A DNA stretch of 64,000 nt from Leptodactylus fallax (Eukaryota > Chordata > Amphibia > Anura > Leptodactylidae). The position numbers were made by a program, and so were the translations under genes. Positions 1 through 12,560 of the stretch are shown here, one piece after another (position 1 is the first letter of the stretch; every line of letters begins with the position of its first letter). The notes beneath the pieces were generated by a model, which did not search any database, was not told the DNA's origin, and saw only the letters and a program-made list of their open reading frames with translations. Location: contig CAMRHE010000354.1 in assembly GCA_947044405.1 (NCBI GenBank), positions 1,116,001 to 1,180,000 of the forward strand, read 5' to 3'.

Positions 1-421
1 TAGTCTAAATTACATAAGGTAGGTGGGGCCCCATTACAGATTTTGCGCTGGGGCTTCAAGTTACGCCTCTGCACCCTACACCCCATAAACTGACATATTG
101 TGGATTTAAGACCAATAGGGCAAGTCAGTTTGCTCACAGATTTTTTTGTGGATGGGGTCAAGTAAAATCTCATTCACTTTGTTGACACTGTAATACTCTG
201 CAGATTTTCTGCATGAAATTTCATGATATATGTGCTATGTGTGAACACAGTCTAAAGGGGTTTTGATGATCCTTTGTTCCCATGGAAGATAATCCATTGC
301 AGAGGGTTTTCATCTTGGATGGGGATCCCACAGGATTTGCCATCTTTGACTATGGAAGAGCATGATCTATATTATTGACCTGTTACTGGCTGGCACATTG
401 GCTTTGTGTGTATGTGTGGAT
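1..421. other. Intergenic, no feature recognised
   Basis: There is no extended open frame, splice-like structure or clear repeat. An 'aaaggggttttgat' near 255 looks like one terminus of a TTAA-type MITE without a partner. Confidence 0.5.
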
Positions 422-425
422 TTAA

Positions 426-809
426 AGGGGTTTTCCATCCTTTATTAATTCATGATCTCTCCTTAGGTTAGGTCATCGATTGAAGATCTGTGGTGGTCCA
501 ACACCCAGGTCCCTAGCTGATCAGCTGTTTGAAGCAGTAGTGGAGCTTTCTGAGAACCGCTTCCCATTCATCAGTCACATGAACTGTTCACAACTCAGTC
601 CTATTCAAGATGCAATACCAAGCACAGCCACTATATAATGTAGGGCGCTGTGCTTGGTTTTCTCTAAAGAAGCTGCAGCGCTTACCCGAACACTGAGGTC
701 TCTCCCTACAGCTGATCAGGAGCCTGGGTGTCGGACCCCCACTGATCTTCAATTGATGACTTATCTACCTAAGGATGGTTTTTCAATTGATAAAGCTTGG
801 AAAACCGCT
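426..809. mobile_element. TTAA-type MITE (~384 bp)
   Basis: It is flanked by TTAA at 422-425 and 810-813. The left terminus 'aggggttttccatccttta' pairs with the reverse complement of the right terminus ('agcggttttccaagcttta'). Internal inverted pieces around 'cagctgatcag' (near 518 and 711) suggest a longer foldback. A small open frame (654-845) crosses its edge and is not a gene. Confidence 0.75.
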
Positions 810-813
810 TTAA

Positions 814-1023
814 GGCTGAAGTCACACGTGGAGGAAAAACTGTGATTTTTTTTTTTTGTTGCCTATTTTGCTGTGTTTTTTATCTGGAGCCAAACCCAGG
901 AGTGGCATCAGAAGGATTAGGAAATATAAAAGATGTTCTTCCTCCTACTTCTCCCTTCTGCTAAATCCACTCCTCAAAAAAACGCAGCAAAATGCAGCTT
1001 TTCTGCCGAGTGTGGCCTCAGCC
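814..1023. mobile_element. Harbinger-like MITE (~210 bp) with TAA target duplication
   Basis: Termini are GGCTGAAGTCACAC on the left and GTGTGGCCTCAGCC on the right, which are inverted copies. Direct TAA flanks lie at 811-813 and 1024-1026. A 3-bp TWA duplication is typical of PIF/Harbinger. It lies directly against the preceding element and shares its TTAA. Confidence 0.75.
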
Positions 1024-1026
1024 TAA

Positions 1027-1535
1027 AGTGGATCTGTCATCTTCACCCCCATACACATTAGATGTTTGGGCAGTTCCACCAAAATTAGTGACATTTCCTG
1101 TGTCAGGGAAGGGGGCGCCTTATTGATGACTAGGCACACGCCTCCTAATAAGTCAGACACACCATCTGCATGGCCGTTCTCCTCAACTGAAATATACAGC
1201 AACTCATAGCTGGCTTTAGGTTTCAGGCATCATGTACACCAGTTAGTGGCGTAAATGATCATAAATGTGGCTGAGCCTGTGGCCCAACCAATGTCATGAC
1301 CTTTGCACGTCCCCTTTCTGGAAAGTGGTGATGGTGGAATAATAAGAAAAAAGTCACAAATTTTTGTGCAAAAATATGACCAGTGCAAAACATCTGCAAA
1401 TTTTGCAGGCCTTCTATATCAGAAAATTGGCATACAAAGATATAATAAATCTCCCCCGATATGCTGCCCTATGCAAGGACATTTTACAACTGGTCGGATA
1501 CCTCATTTGCCCCTTGACATAAATAGTGCTGGCAA
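1027..1535. other. Intergenic, no gene recognised
   Basis: The DNA is unremarkable and AT-rich. The 89-codon frame at 1303-1572 runs into the microsatellite tail of the L2-like element and has no recognisable domain. Confidence 0.5.
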
Positions 1536-1537
1536 CA

Positions 1538-2905
1538 GATATTATTATTATTATTATTGTTTATTTATATAGCACCATTAATTCCATGGTGCTTTACATT
1601 TGTGGATTTACATACAGTACACCAGATATACAAAACAGATAGTACAGTGGGATAGAGGGGCCTGCCCGCAAGGGCTTACAGTCTATGAGAGAAGAGGGAT
1701 AGAGACAGAAGGAGGGGGTAGAGGCTGCTCAGGTGGTGGTGTGGTGACAGTGTTATTGGAGGTTGTAGGCTTTCTTGAAAAGGCGAGTCTTCAGGGCCTT
1801 CTTGAAGCTTGTGACTGTGGGGGTCAGTCTTATGTGTCTTGGTAATGAGTTCCAGAGTATGGGGGATGCACGGGAGAAGTCTTGGAGTCGATTGTGTGAA
1901 GAGCGGATAAGAGCAGAGCGGAGTAGGAGGTCTTTGGAGGATCGGAGGTTACGTGCGGGCAGGTAGCGGGAGATTAGGTCGGAGATATATGGAGGGGACA
2001 GGCTGTGGATGGCTTTGTATGTCAGCGTTAGTAATTTGAACTCTATTCGCTGGGCGATGGGTAGCCAGTGAAGGGATTGGCAGAGGGGAGCGGCCGATGA
2101 AGAACGGGGGGAGAGGTGTATTAGGCGAGCAGCACAGTTTAAGGTGGACTGGAGGGGGGCGAGAGTGTTAGCTGGGAGGCCATGGAGAAGGGTGTTACAG
2201 TAGTCTAGGCGGAAGATTATGAGGGCGTGGACTAGCATCTTTGTAGTTTCAGGGGTGAGGAAAGAGCGAATTCGGTGGATGTTCTTGAGTTGGAGGTGGC
2301 AGGAGGTGTTGAGGGTTTGAATATGCGACTTTAAGGATAGGTCAGAGTCTAAGGTTATCCCAAGGCAGCGGGCCTGTGGGGCTGGGGTGAGAGTGGTTCC
2401 ATTAATTTTGATAGATGGGTTAGGTAGGGGGGCCGTGCGAGGAGGGGTGAAGATTATGAACTCCGTTTTCTCCATGTTGAGTTTGAGAAAGCAGGAGGAG
2501 AGAAAGGAGGCTACGGCTGCTAGACATTCTGGGACTCTAGACAACAGGGAGGTAATGTCTGGTCCAGAGAGATATATTTGGGTGTCGTCAGCATAGCAAT
2601 GGTAATGGAAACCGTGGGATTCTATGAGTTGGCCAAGGCCTAGGGTGTAGATTGAGAACAGGAGGGGTCCTAGGACGGAGCCTTGGGGGACACCTACAGA
2701 AAGAGGGTGTGGCAGGGAGGTGGTGTGCGAGTGGGAGACGCTGAATATGCGGTTGGTGAGATATGAGGAGATCCAGGAAAGGGCCAGTTCTGAGATGCCA
2801 AGGGATGAGAGAGTTTCTAGCAGGAGGGAATGGTCGACTGTATCAAAGGCAGAGGAGAGGTCGAGGAGGAGGAGGACAGAATAGTGACGTGTGTCTGGTA
2901 CCCAC
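1538..2905 (-). mobile_element. L2-like (CR1-group) non-LTR retrotransposon, 5' truncated
   Basis: The element lies on the - strand. Its 3' end is at low coordinates: an (ATT)n tract near 1540-1558 follows a hairpin 3' end (AGCACCAT / ATGGTGCT, then TATATAAATAA), typical of L2/CR1 tails. Coding sequence runs up to about 2905, where homology stops abruptly. This is a 5' truncation, the usual result of incomplete target-primed reverse transcription. No target duplication was identified. Confidence 0.85.
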
Positions 2906-2934
2906 TTATCCCCCCATAGATATAACATGCCCAT
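1753..2934 (-). CDS. Reverse transcriptase fragment, L2-like non-LTR retrotransposon
   Basis: An uninterrupted 393-codon frame encodes the C-terminal part of a non-LTR retrotransposon ORF2 (RNA-dependent DNA polymerase). Visible motifs are [15 protein letters not shown] (RT motif A, catalytic Asp near residue 25), [13 protein letters not shown] near residues 81-93 (motif B), and YADDTQIYL near 114-122 (catalytic YADD). The thumb-region motif [20 protein letters not shown] follows. The endonuclease domain and the first part of RT are missing. The first ~15 codons ([11 protein letters not shown]...) derive from flanking DNA, not from the element. The open frame implies a fairly recent insertion, but a 5'-truncated copy cannot be autonomous. 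The L2 assignment rests on these motifs and the tail; CR1 or another Jockey-group clade is the alternative. Confidence 0.85.
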   Translation of the reverse strand: MGMLYLWGDKWVPDTRHYSVLLLLDLSSAFDTVDHSLLLETLSSLGISELALSWISSYLTNRIFSVSHSHTTSLPHPLSVGVPQGSVLGPLLFSIYTLGLGQLIESHGFHYHCYADDTQIYLSGPDITSLLSRVPECLAAVASFLSSCFLKLNMEKTEFIIFTPPRTAPLPNPSIKINGTTLTPAPQARCLGITLDSDLSLKSHIQTLNTSCHLQLKNIHRIRSFLTPETTKMLVHALIIFRLDYCNTLLHGLPANTLAPLQSTLNCAARLIHLSPRSSSAAPLCQSLHWLPIAQRIEFKLLTLTYKAIHSLSPPYISDLISRYLPARNLRSSKDLLLRSALIRSSHNRLQDFSRASPILWNSLPRHIRLTPTVTSFKKALKTRLFKKAYNLQ

Positions 2935-3811
2935 CCAAATCGAGTGGACAGGTCAATGAGGAAAGGGGGATATATTTTGTGATTTTTTTTGCCCACATAA
3001 GTAGTACATATGAATTCATAACACTTTTTAGTATATGTCATAAGTGTCATCTTTCACACCTTCCCGTAGACTGTAGTTTCACTTTTTCTGCCTGTGGGTT
3101 TTCTGTAGAAACCTTCTCACTTACTAAATAGCTTGTTTTTAGTAATTCAGTAACTAAAACAAAATGAGGGGGATGCAGCTGCAGTCTCTCTGCCTCTCAG
3201 CTGTGAGAGGGGAGGGGAAGCAACAGAAAGAGACAGCTGATTGGCTCAGAGCACACAGCACAGCTTACATCACACCCACTTAGCACAGTTATAGAGAGAA
3301 AATAGGAGTTTACAAAAACCAACATAGGGAAGGACAAAGATCAAAAATCTGCAGGTTATATACAACATTTCTGGTTCCACTACATCTTATATATGTCTGA
3401 CTCTTGAAGTATTGTAGAAAGCCACTCTTGAGACTCACCAGAGCACAGCAGGGCTTAGCTGCACAGCTTCATGCCCATGTAAAATTTACAGCTACTGTCA
3501 AAACCCAAATATCATCTATTTTTATCAAAAGACTCAAGGGCACGAAATCCATGCATGGATGTTACAAATAACCACAGAGAATGTCCCAGATCCTTCTAAA
3601 CGTCTTGGTATTAGACTGGTTTATGACTTATTACCCAAGATCTCTTTGGAACATCCCATAGACTTGTCTTCTGAGAAGATTATTTTGTCTGAGATTGTTT
3701 TTTCTTTAGTTGTCCATAACTCTTTACTGGAAAACATCTCCAGTGATGGCGCGGGCCTCCCCTAGTGTTTAGATTTTTAGCTATAGCATCTTATATGGTA
3801 TATGTATAGGA
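2906..3811. other. Intergenic, no gene recognised
   Basis: There is a moderately purine-rich patch near 3160-3240 and no convincing exon. Short frames at 2763-3131 and 3559-3765 have no recognisable domain. Confidence 0.5.
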
Positions 3812-4164
3812 TTTCACACAAATACACCAGAACCCAACATATCAACCTAGCCCCGCAGACAGATAGGTTAGGGTCACCTGAATTAAATGGTGTTTTCCCC
3901 TTGTCAATCGGTTACCGAGATATCGATATTTTTATCAGTATGTAAGTGAGCTCTTTGGAGCAATGAAGGTGTTATCATTGTTCCAAAAAGGTAAGTGCCA
4001 ACACCCTCATTGCTCCAAATAGCTCCTTTGCATTTTGACAAAACTGTTGTCATCTTTGTCATCTTGGCAATTCACAAAGGGAAAATACTACTTGATTCTG
4101 GTGACCCTAACTTACCTATCTGCGGGGCTAGGTTAATATGCTGGGATCTGGTGACAGGTGCCCC
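3812..4164. mobile_element. TTAA-type MITE with long imperfect inverted repeats (~350 bp)
   Basis: Left 'catatcaacctagccccgca' pairs with right 'tgcggggctaggttaatatg', extending for roughly 100 bp each side ('ggttagggtcacctgaatt' / 'gattctggtgaccctaact'). The right end ('ggtgcccc') is followed by TTAA at 4165-4168; the left end is decayed, so its edge is approximate. A second inverted pair around 'caatgaaggtgtt' / 'aacaccctcattg' forms the centre. Probably Kolobok-like. Confidence 0.65.
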
Positions 4165-4168
4165 TTAA

Positions 4169-7100
4169 AGGGATTTTGTTTGTCCATATGGCATCAGATG
4201 TTGTGGGAGTGGGGTCCAGAACCCCTAGTATCCTTAAAATGATGAAGCCATGACATTAGTGTAATGAAGCCATGACGATAGTTAAGCGTTAACAAAAGGT
4301 TGGGCACTTAGATTTGGCACCAAAAAGTTTTAAAAGTCAACCCTTTATGATCATAAGATAGGAATGTGTCCTTACAAGTTTGAAGCTGACCATACATATT
4401 AGATGGTTGTTGACAGCGCCGGGCGACCTAATGTATATGAGGACTTCTTGACTCTTCCACCAAATGGCAAATGTTGACCAGTTGGATTTCAATTGGCAGT
4501 TCTTTTTGTTTTCAGTGGGATTTGCTGCTACAAAACATGTCTGGCATTGGCTTTCGCCTGTTTCCCCCTTCCCAAGCTTAGAGTGCAAGTGTAAGGAGAC
4601 GTTGGGCAAGGTAGCTGTTGGTTGAACGATGGTTTGGCAAACAGTTGTCTAAACTGCATGGCAAGCTTTAGTCATACACCAAATGAAGCAGGTCTTCAAG
4701 ACATCTTCAAGTTATACACAATAAACTATTGTCACAGTTGGGACTTGGGCCAAGAGCATATGCTAAACAGGGGGAGCCCTACCAAAAAAGCCCATTGTGG
4801 CAGTATGGACTTGGAAACTAAAGGTCTCATGCATGAACTTTCAACAGAATTTAAATAAAAAGTTAAAACAGCAAAAATTCACTAAAAAGCTTTATAAAAT
4901 AGGAAGAGAAAAAGAGAACTAATCGTCCCTTTGTATGTTTTCACAACAGGCATATAAAAGAGGAAAGTGAATGTGATTAGATTCACAAAGATTGTGCTGA
5001 ATAAGTACTTATTTTTGAAGTAAAAAAAAATTTAAATATACTTCAGAGAAAATTCTCAGGAGAAAATACTTTTTTATATTCAGATCTCCTCTTAGTTGGG
5101 CACTGAACACATCTGTAGAGAGGAACCACCACAAAAAGATCACAGGCCCATTTCCAAAAACTCACTTCCCAAAGCGGTTGTCTACTTTGAACTTTTAAGT
5201 AGATGTCCCTCTAACAATAAGCCGAGCACAAGGTGTCCTGCTGCTATCTACAATCCCCAGTGATCAGCTGTAATCTACAGCAAGTAGTCAGTTCTCCTAC
5301 AGTGCCACCACAGGGGAAAAAAAGCATTACATGTTGCCCATTGTGATACATGAACATAATGAGTCCTCCAGAGAGATTGCTTAGGTTAATTGATGGCTGT
5401 CCTGAGATATTGAGTCAATATTTTCTAAAAAAGTTTTTTTCTACACCAGACATTACCTAAGATAGTCATGTTCAAGGGCAAATGATACATACAATGATAC
5501 ATACAGTTCAGAATCTCCCAAAAAAATTATCATTCTGTAACATAGCTTTTTATTACAAACCATGATTGTCACCTCTGACCTAAAAAGGTTAAAAAAAAAA
5601 AAAAAAAAAACATGGCCGAATTACCAGTGCAGGGGGATATAGTGGTAAACTTTGTTATTCCCCTGATAACCCATTAATGGGTTGGTGAGACAGTCCAGGA
5701 ATCCAAAGGGAATCCTCAGAGTTCAAGGCTGTAATGCAGATACCGACACCTAGTTGACCACTTCACCATATCTCACATTGACTTCTTTCCAAAAGGGATC
5801 CCTATTATACCGCTCAGAAGGGATATAGACAGTAACGTGATGTCTCAAAATAAACTATTCCAATGCCACTTTCTTTGGCCTAAATGTGAACAAGGGTTGG
5901 ATTCCTTGGGCCATCACCCGGCTGATTCCTGAGTGAATTGTGACCGTCATAATGGAGAGTTATTTCCTTCCTCTGTCACATTATGTCCTACCTCATGACG
6001 TTACAATAAACCATTATCAGATGACCTTTCTCTGTACTTGGTAACAATATATGGGTCTTACGTCTGGAAGATTTCTATCAAATGTCTATGGTCAGTTTTA
6101 CAGACTGTACTTATCTTACACTCATGGTACACCAAACTGCAGAAATGTTTGTTCTGTTCATCTTTAACTCTTAAAGGGGTACCCACCTTTTGGTCCTGTG
6201 CCATAAATGTCTGATAGGTGTGAGTCCCACATAACATCTACAGATGGGCACACATCTGCATGGCTGTCTCCTTTCATTTGGAGTTACAAAAACATCAGAG
6301 CAAATATGCCTATCTAGATGTGGTGACCAGTGGTGGCCCCACTAGGAGGGAAAAAGGTTATTGCACCCCATCATAGAGAAAGGTGCTAGTTACAGAGATC
6401 TAGAAAGCAGTTGGACTTGTTTACAATGTTATTCAGTAGTTGCAGGAAGGATCTTAGGGCTTAATTTTTTTTTTTTTTTTTTGCCTTGAACAATCTTTCT
6501 GTGAAAGGTCTTCTAAGAACGTTCCAAGGAAAATCGTTGTCCTTCACCCAGAGTCACTGACCATGTATGGTCTATCTGAATGACTGTAATATGGACTGAT
6601 ATGTGTATGGCTGTGTTGACATATCAGTTGTTCACCAATAGCTCATTCCCAACAGTTGTTGAGCCATCAACCTACTTCTATGTAGGCCACCGTTACACCC
6701 AAGTCTTGTGAAGTCATTTTCTTGTTGCCACGAGCAGCGATCACCTATGATTTATCTAGATGACAAACCTCTGTTGTATCATCAACCCAGATGCTCTGTG
6801 GATATGGCATGAAGATTTTCTCGGGTCATGGAAGACCAATGTTGAAAGTCAATCAGCTGTGGTATCGAAATTCTCATATCCAGGACCCCCTACTCTTCCT
6901 TAAGTTTTCCTTCCATGCTAGAGAAAATTAATTCATAACGGCATGTCCCATAACAGTTTTATAATGGATTAGCAGAATTTCCAAAAAAAAAGGTAAAATT
7001 ATGAACTTGATTTCTTCAGTTTAAGCCTACTGAGATGTCTCCATGTCTATCTCACCCAAGTCAAGAGGTTCTCAATGTATTCCTGACTTCTTCTGCCATT

Positions 7101-7592
7101 GATCCATTACTGAAAATGTTACACTCATATTGGTGGTTTTCTATGAGGCAGTATATATGGGTAGAAGATGGATGAACTCTATTGTGTAGCCCCTCGAAGA
7201 AGTCATGTTTGGACAAGAGTGTTGCAAATATGGAACTTTCCAAGAGCTGCAATGTTTATGCTTATTTCTATGGCTAAATTTCCAGCACAGAAAGCAAATA
7301 ACAAAACCTCTATGACAAATATAAAGAAACGTCATTCCAGCTCTATTCCCTCAGATGTCCTGTATATATTATACTATGTCTTTAGTATGAGATAGAGCAG
7401 CTGCTAGAGACAAGCGGACTGACCAGACGGACATTAGTAATATTTTAGTTTACTATTTTTGTACTTATTTAAATTATTTTTGCCTGGTTGAAACATAAGA
7501 TAAATCGCTGAGCTCCAATGGAGAAGTAAAGTGTATAACAAAGTATTTACAAAGTGCAATTGAAATGTATATACTGCAGTGGGGCATATATA
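4169..7592. other. Intergenic, no gene recognised
   Basis: AT-rich DNA with an A-run near 5591-5610 and a T-run near 6464-6482. The open frames here (for example 4337-4609, 4622-4858 and 7061-7395) are short and have no recognisable motif. Those at 7061-7395 lie on both strands of the same stretch. Confidence 0.5.
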
Positions 7593-9215
7593 CAGTACAG
7601 ACCAAAAGTTTGGACATACCTTCTCATTCCAAGAGTTTTCTGTATTTTTATGACTATAAAAATTGTAGATTCACACTGAAGGCATCAAAACTATGAATTA
7701 ACACATGTGGAATTATATACTTAACAAAAAAGTGTGAAACAACTGAAATTGTATTCTAGGTTCTTCAAAGTAGCCACCTTTTGCTTTGATTACTGCTTTG
7801 CACATTCTTGGCATTCTCTTGATGAGCTTCAAGAGGTAGTCACCTGAAATGGTTTTCACTTCACAGGTGTGCCCTGTCAGGTTTAATAAGTGGGATTTCT
7901 TGCCTTATAAATTGGGTTGGGACCATCAGTAGTTTTGTTCAGAAGTCAGGTGGATACACAGCTGATAGTCCTACTGAATGTAGTGTTAGAATTTGTATTA
8001 TGGCAAGAAAAAAGCAGCTAAGTAAAGAAAAACGAGTGGCCATCATTACTTTAAGAAATGAAGGTCAGTCAGTCCGAAAAATTGGGAAAACTTTGAAAGT
8101 GTCCCCAAGTGCAGTGGCCAAAACCATCAAGCGCTACAAAGAAACTGTCTCACATGAGGACCGCCCCAGGAAAGGAAGACCAAGAGTCACCTTTGCTGCG
8201 GAGGATAAGTTCATCCGAGTCACCAGCCTCAGAAATCGCAGGTTAACAGCAGCTCAGATTAGACACCAGATCAATGCCACACAGAGTTCTAGCATCAGAC
8301 ACATCTCTACAACAACTGTTAAGAGGAGACTGTGTGCAGCAGGCCTTCATGGTAAAATAGCTGCTAGGAAACCACTGCTAAGGACAGGCAACAAGCAGAA
8401 GAGACTTGTTTGGGCTAAAGAACACAAGGAATGGACATTAGACCTATGGAAATCTGTGCTTTGGTCTGACGAGTCCAAATTTGAGATCTTTGGTTCCAAC
8501 CACCGTGTCTTTGTGCGACGCAGAAAAGGTGAATGAATGGACTCTACATGCCTGGTTCCCACCGTGAAGCATGGAGGAGGAGGTGTGATGGTGTGGGGGT
8601 GCTTTGCTGGTGACACTGTTGGGGATTTATTCAAAATTGAAGGAATACTGAACCAGCATGGTTACCACAGCATCTTGCAGCGGCATGCTATTCCATCCAG
8701 TTTGCATTTAGTTGGACCATCATTTATTTTTCAACAGGACAATGACCCCAAACACACCTCCAGACTGTGTAAGGGCTATTTGACCAAGAAGGAGAGTGAT
8801 GGGGTGCTACGCCAGATGACCTGGCCTCCACAGTCATCAGACCTGAACCCAATCGAGATGGTTTGGGGTGAGCTGGACCGCAGATTGAAGGCAAAAGGGC
8901 CAACAAGTGCTAAGCATCTCTGGGAACTCCTTCAAGACTGTTGGAAGACCATATCAGGTGACTACCTCTTGAAGGTCATCAAGAGAATGCCAAGAGTGTA
9001 CAAAGCAGTAATCAAAGCAAAAGGTGGCTACTTTGAAGAACCTAGAATATAAGACATATTTTCAGTTGTTTCACACTTTTTTGTTAAGTATATAATTCCA
9101 CATGTGTTAATTCATAGTTTTGATGCCTTCAGTGTGAATCTACAATTTTTATAGTCATGAAAATACAGAAAACTCTTGGAATGAGAAGGTGTGTCCAAAC
9201 TTTTGGTCTGTACTG
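7593..9215 (+). mobile_element. Full-length Tc1/mariner transposon, DD38E (Intruder-like)
   Basis: This is a 1,623-bp element bounded by TA on both sides (7591-7592 and 9216-9217). Terminal inverted repeats start CAGTACAGACCAAAAGTTTG and extend about 155-160 bp, with only a few mismatches. Both ends and the whole transposase region are present, so the copy is structurally complete and probably young. DD38E spacing (see the transposase) points to the Intruder lineage, described as a sister of DD34E/Tc1. Confidence 0.93.
8000..9052 (+). pseudogene. DD38E Tc1/mariner transposase, interrupted by one in-frame TGA
   Basis: The reading frame is 350 codons from ATG at 8000 to a stop just after 9049. 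A single TGA at 8534-8536 breaks it; frames 8000-8536 and 8537-9052 are in phase. Known function: cut-and-paste transposition at TA sites. The N-terminus has a paired-type helix-turn-helix (SVRKIGKTLKVSPSAVAKTI), then a GRPR motif and a second HTH region. Catalytic residues are D157 (LWSDESKF), D247 (QQDNDPKH) and E286 (NPIEMVW). Exactly 38 residues separate D247 and E286, against 34 in Tc1. The stop lies in RRRKGE*MDSTC, where a CGA-to-TGA transition at a CpG is the simplest explanation. All catalytic residues survive, so the copy is dead only by this nonsense codon as far as I can see. Confidence 0.92.
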
Positions 9216-9217
9216 TA

Positions 9218-9895
9218 CATCCTGTGGTGTATGAGCACAGGGGGTCATCCTGGGCTGGTAGTAGGAATCTGCAGCCTGTGGAGGCCCATAGGGCAGATGG
9301 AAGCGCTATTGATAGCCTAGTACCCATAAATCCTTACAATTGTTGGTACATGACCATTGTATAGATATTGTAGATTCATGTTGTGTAGGGAGATGTAGTT
9401 TTAGTAACAAATGGCATCACACAGGGCATCATCCTAACCTGATGCATGCCCTGGAATCACTCTTGGGTGGGTGGATGGTTGCAATTCAAAGCTGCACTCT
9501 CTCTCCAATAACCATCAGAGAAACTTCCAATTCTAGATGTTTAGCACCTAAAACACACTATTTACTCAAAACTAATAAAACTATTACTGTTAACAGCCAC
9601 CACTAGGGGAAACCTACTGCATACTGTAGGTATGTCTCATTCTCTCTCTCATGGGTGTATCATTTTAGCCTATCAGGCTGTTCAGCAGTCCTCACTATTA
9701 CATCACAATATCTTTGGCTCACTTCTCACATGGGAGGTTCCTTGGCTACCAAAGACATATGCTTGGCGGAAAGCACTGACTAAAATACCCCCATGTCTCT
9801 GCCCAATGGAGCATCAGAGTGAGGCATACCTATTGTTCTCGTGTGGGCCACAGAGACTTTGTACCTAACTTCTGGATTCATCACTCTCACCATTT
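9218..9895. other. Intergenic, no gene recognised
   Basis: Short frames (9340-9606, 9632-9868) have no recognisable domain. The sequence leads into the tandem array beginning near 9896. Confidence 0.45.
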
Positions 9896-10473
9896 CGAGA
9901 ACCTGCACAGAATGGTGATGGGGCTACAGGTCCTGCACACATATAATACCAGCAAGAAAAAAAAACACTATGTGCTAGCAGTAATATTAAAGCAACTCTA
10001 CAACTCTAAAACACAACAAGTATACACAATAAAAAAACTTTAGCAAAAAAAATGGGTAAAAGTAGATATAAAGCTAAATATGGTTAATATCCTAAATTTG
10101 TAGAACCTGCACAGAATGGTCATGTGGCTACAGGTCCTGCTCACATATAATACCAGCAAGTGCTAGCAGTAATATTGTAGCAACTCTATAACACTTCAAG
10201 TATACACAATATAAAAGTCCTCAGCTAAAAAAGGGTAAAGGCAGATATGAAACTAAATATGGTCAACGTCCTAAATTTATAAAACCTGCACAGAATGGTC
10301 ATGTGGCTACAGGTCCAACGTACATATAATACGGTACTAACAAGGAAAATCCATCATGTGCTAGCAGTAATATTATAGCAACTCTACAACACATCAAGTA
10401 TATAAAATAAAAAAGTCCTTAGCTTAAAAAGGGGCAAAGGCAGAAATAAAACTAAATATGGTCAACATCCTAA

Positions 10474-10697
10474 GGCTAGGTTCACACTAGTATTCAGTTT
10501 CAGTTCTTCAGGTCCGCTTGGGGACCCGAAAAACGGAAATCTAATCCATTTAAAAAGTGGTTACCTGCAGAAACCCAAGGACCCCATAGACTATAATGGG
10601 GTCTGCTGGGTTTCCAGGACTTTTCTCTCTGCATTTTTCAAGCGGATTCAGGGATGGAAACACCGCACGAAATACAGGCGCAGGTGTGAACCTAGCC
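10474..10697. mobile_element. Harbinger-like MITE (224 bp), TAA duplication, inserted in tandem unit
   Basis: Termini are GGCTAGGTTCACAC and GTGTGAACCTAGCC. TAA lies on both sides (10471-10473, 10698-10700). Neighbouring array units read 'cctaaatttgtag' without the insert, so the empty site is visible in the same window and shows that one TAA was duplicated. The interior holds 'aagtcctgg'-type inverted segments common to the other copies near 52.8-53.9 kb. Confidence 0.85.
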
Positions 10698-10752
10698 TAA
10701 ATTTGTAGAACCTGCACAGACTGGTCACGTGGCTACAGGTCCTGTACATATA

Positions 10753-11635
<883 letters not shown>

Positions 11636-12463
11636 GTGATGAACCAACCCCCAGTTGTATATCTTTCTCAGAAATGTATTTTTACTTGCTCATATCAGTC
11701 CTCTTCCTACTTGTAGGAATGTTGTGCTTAAGTTGGGTTTACACTGCTGGACGATACGCTTCAGTGGTTTTAAGTGTGTACCATGGGAGATGGCTTGCTG
11801 TAGCCGGCCAGTTTTATTATCCCTGGCCAGATGGCCATGGGGGAGAGAAGGCCAGTGACCTTAAGTTCACCCACAGACACTCAACTCTCCCAACACCTAG
11901 GAAGACATCCATATCTCCGAAGGTTCTGCAAAGGAGAGAAAAGGGGGGCGCTGCCTGGGGAGGAGTGTGGGGTGGGGCACTAGCCATATGGTGCGGGGGA
12001 GACCTGGATTCTTGGTCACTCAGCAAAGAAGCAGCAAGGAGTTCTTATCTGTGGAGAAGATGAGAGGGCATTTCATGCTTTGGAATGCAGCATGGGCCTA
12101 ACATGGAGGCCTGAAGCCTTTCCCTTTGTTCTGGACAACATGTAGAAGACTTGTTTTCTGTAACTCACTTAAGGATGCGCCCTAGGCCCAAAAACCTGTT
12201 GCGGCCTAGAGAAACGGACTACAAGCCTGTGCCGGTATTTTTTCTATTTTTTATTTCCCTTTTTATTTTGTGTGCTGTATTTTACCTTTATCCGTAATCT
12301 GCTTGTTTAGCCATTGATATATCTTTCTGTATATGTTAATGCTTAGTACCGACCCACTTGGGTTAATAAATATATAAAATTTAAAAAGCTTGTTTTGTAT
12401 TATCCTATGACCCGGTCCGCTCACGGTGTGTGAGTGGGAGGTTAAGAAAGAAGGTTGATCATA
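11636..12463. other. Unclassified inserted segment, possibly a decayed LTR
   Basis: The segment begins TGTGATGAACC and ends near GGTTGATCA, and contains a 'ttaataaatatataaa' polyadenylation-like stretch at about 12362-12378. These features are LTR-like. I cannot find a clear target duplication, and the right breakpoint is not a clean junction with the Tc1 fragment. Open frames inside (11655-12063) have no recognisable domain. Confidence 0.25.
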
Positions 12464-12560
12464 GGTGTGCCTAGCAGTAATAGCAACTCTACAAGACAGC
12501 AAGTATACACAAAAAACAAAGTCCTCAGCTAAAATCCATTGAAAACAATAAAACAGTATG

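Noticed and set aside
11674..12063. 129-codon frame with a hydrophobic start, possible small membrane protein
   Set aside because: It lies in a repeat-like insert between parts of a tandem array, overlaps other open frames, and has no family resemblance.
11636..12463. Definite solo LTR
   Set aside because: TG...CA-like ends and a polyadenylation-like signal are present, but no target duplication could be matched, so it is kept only as unclassified.
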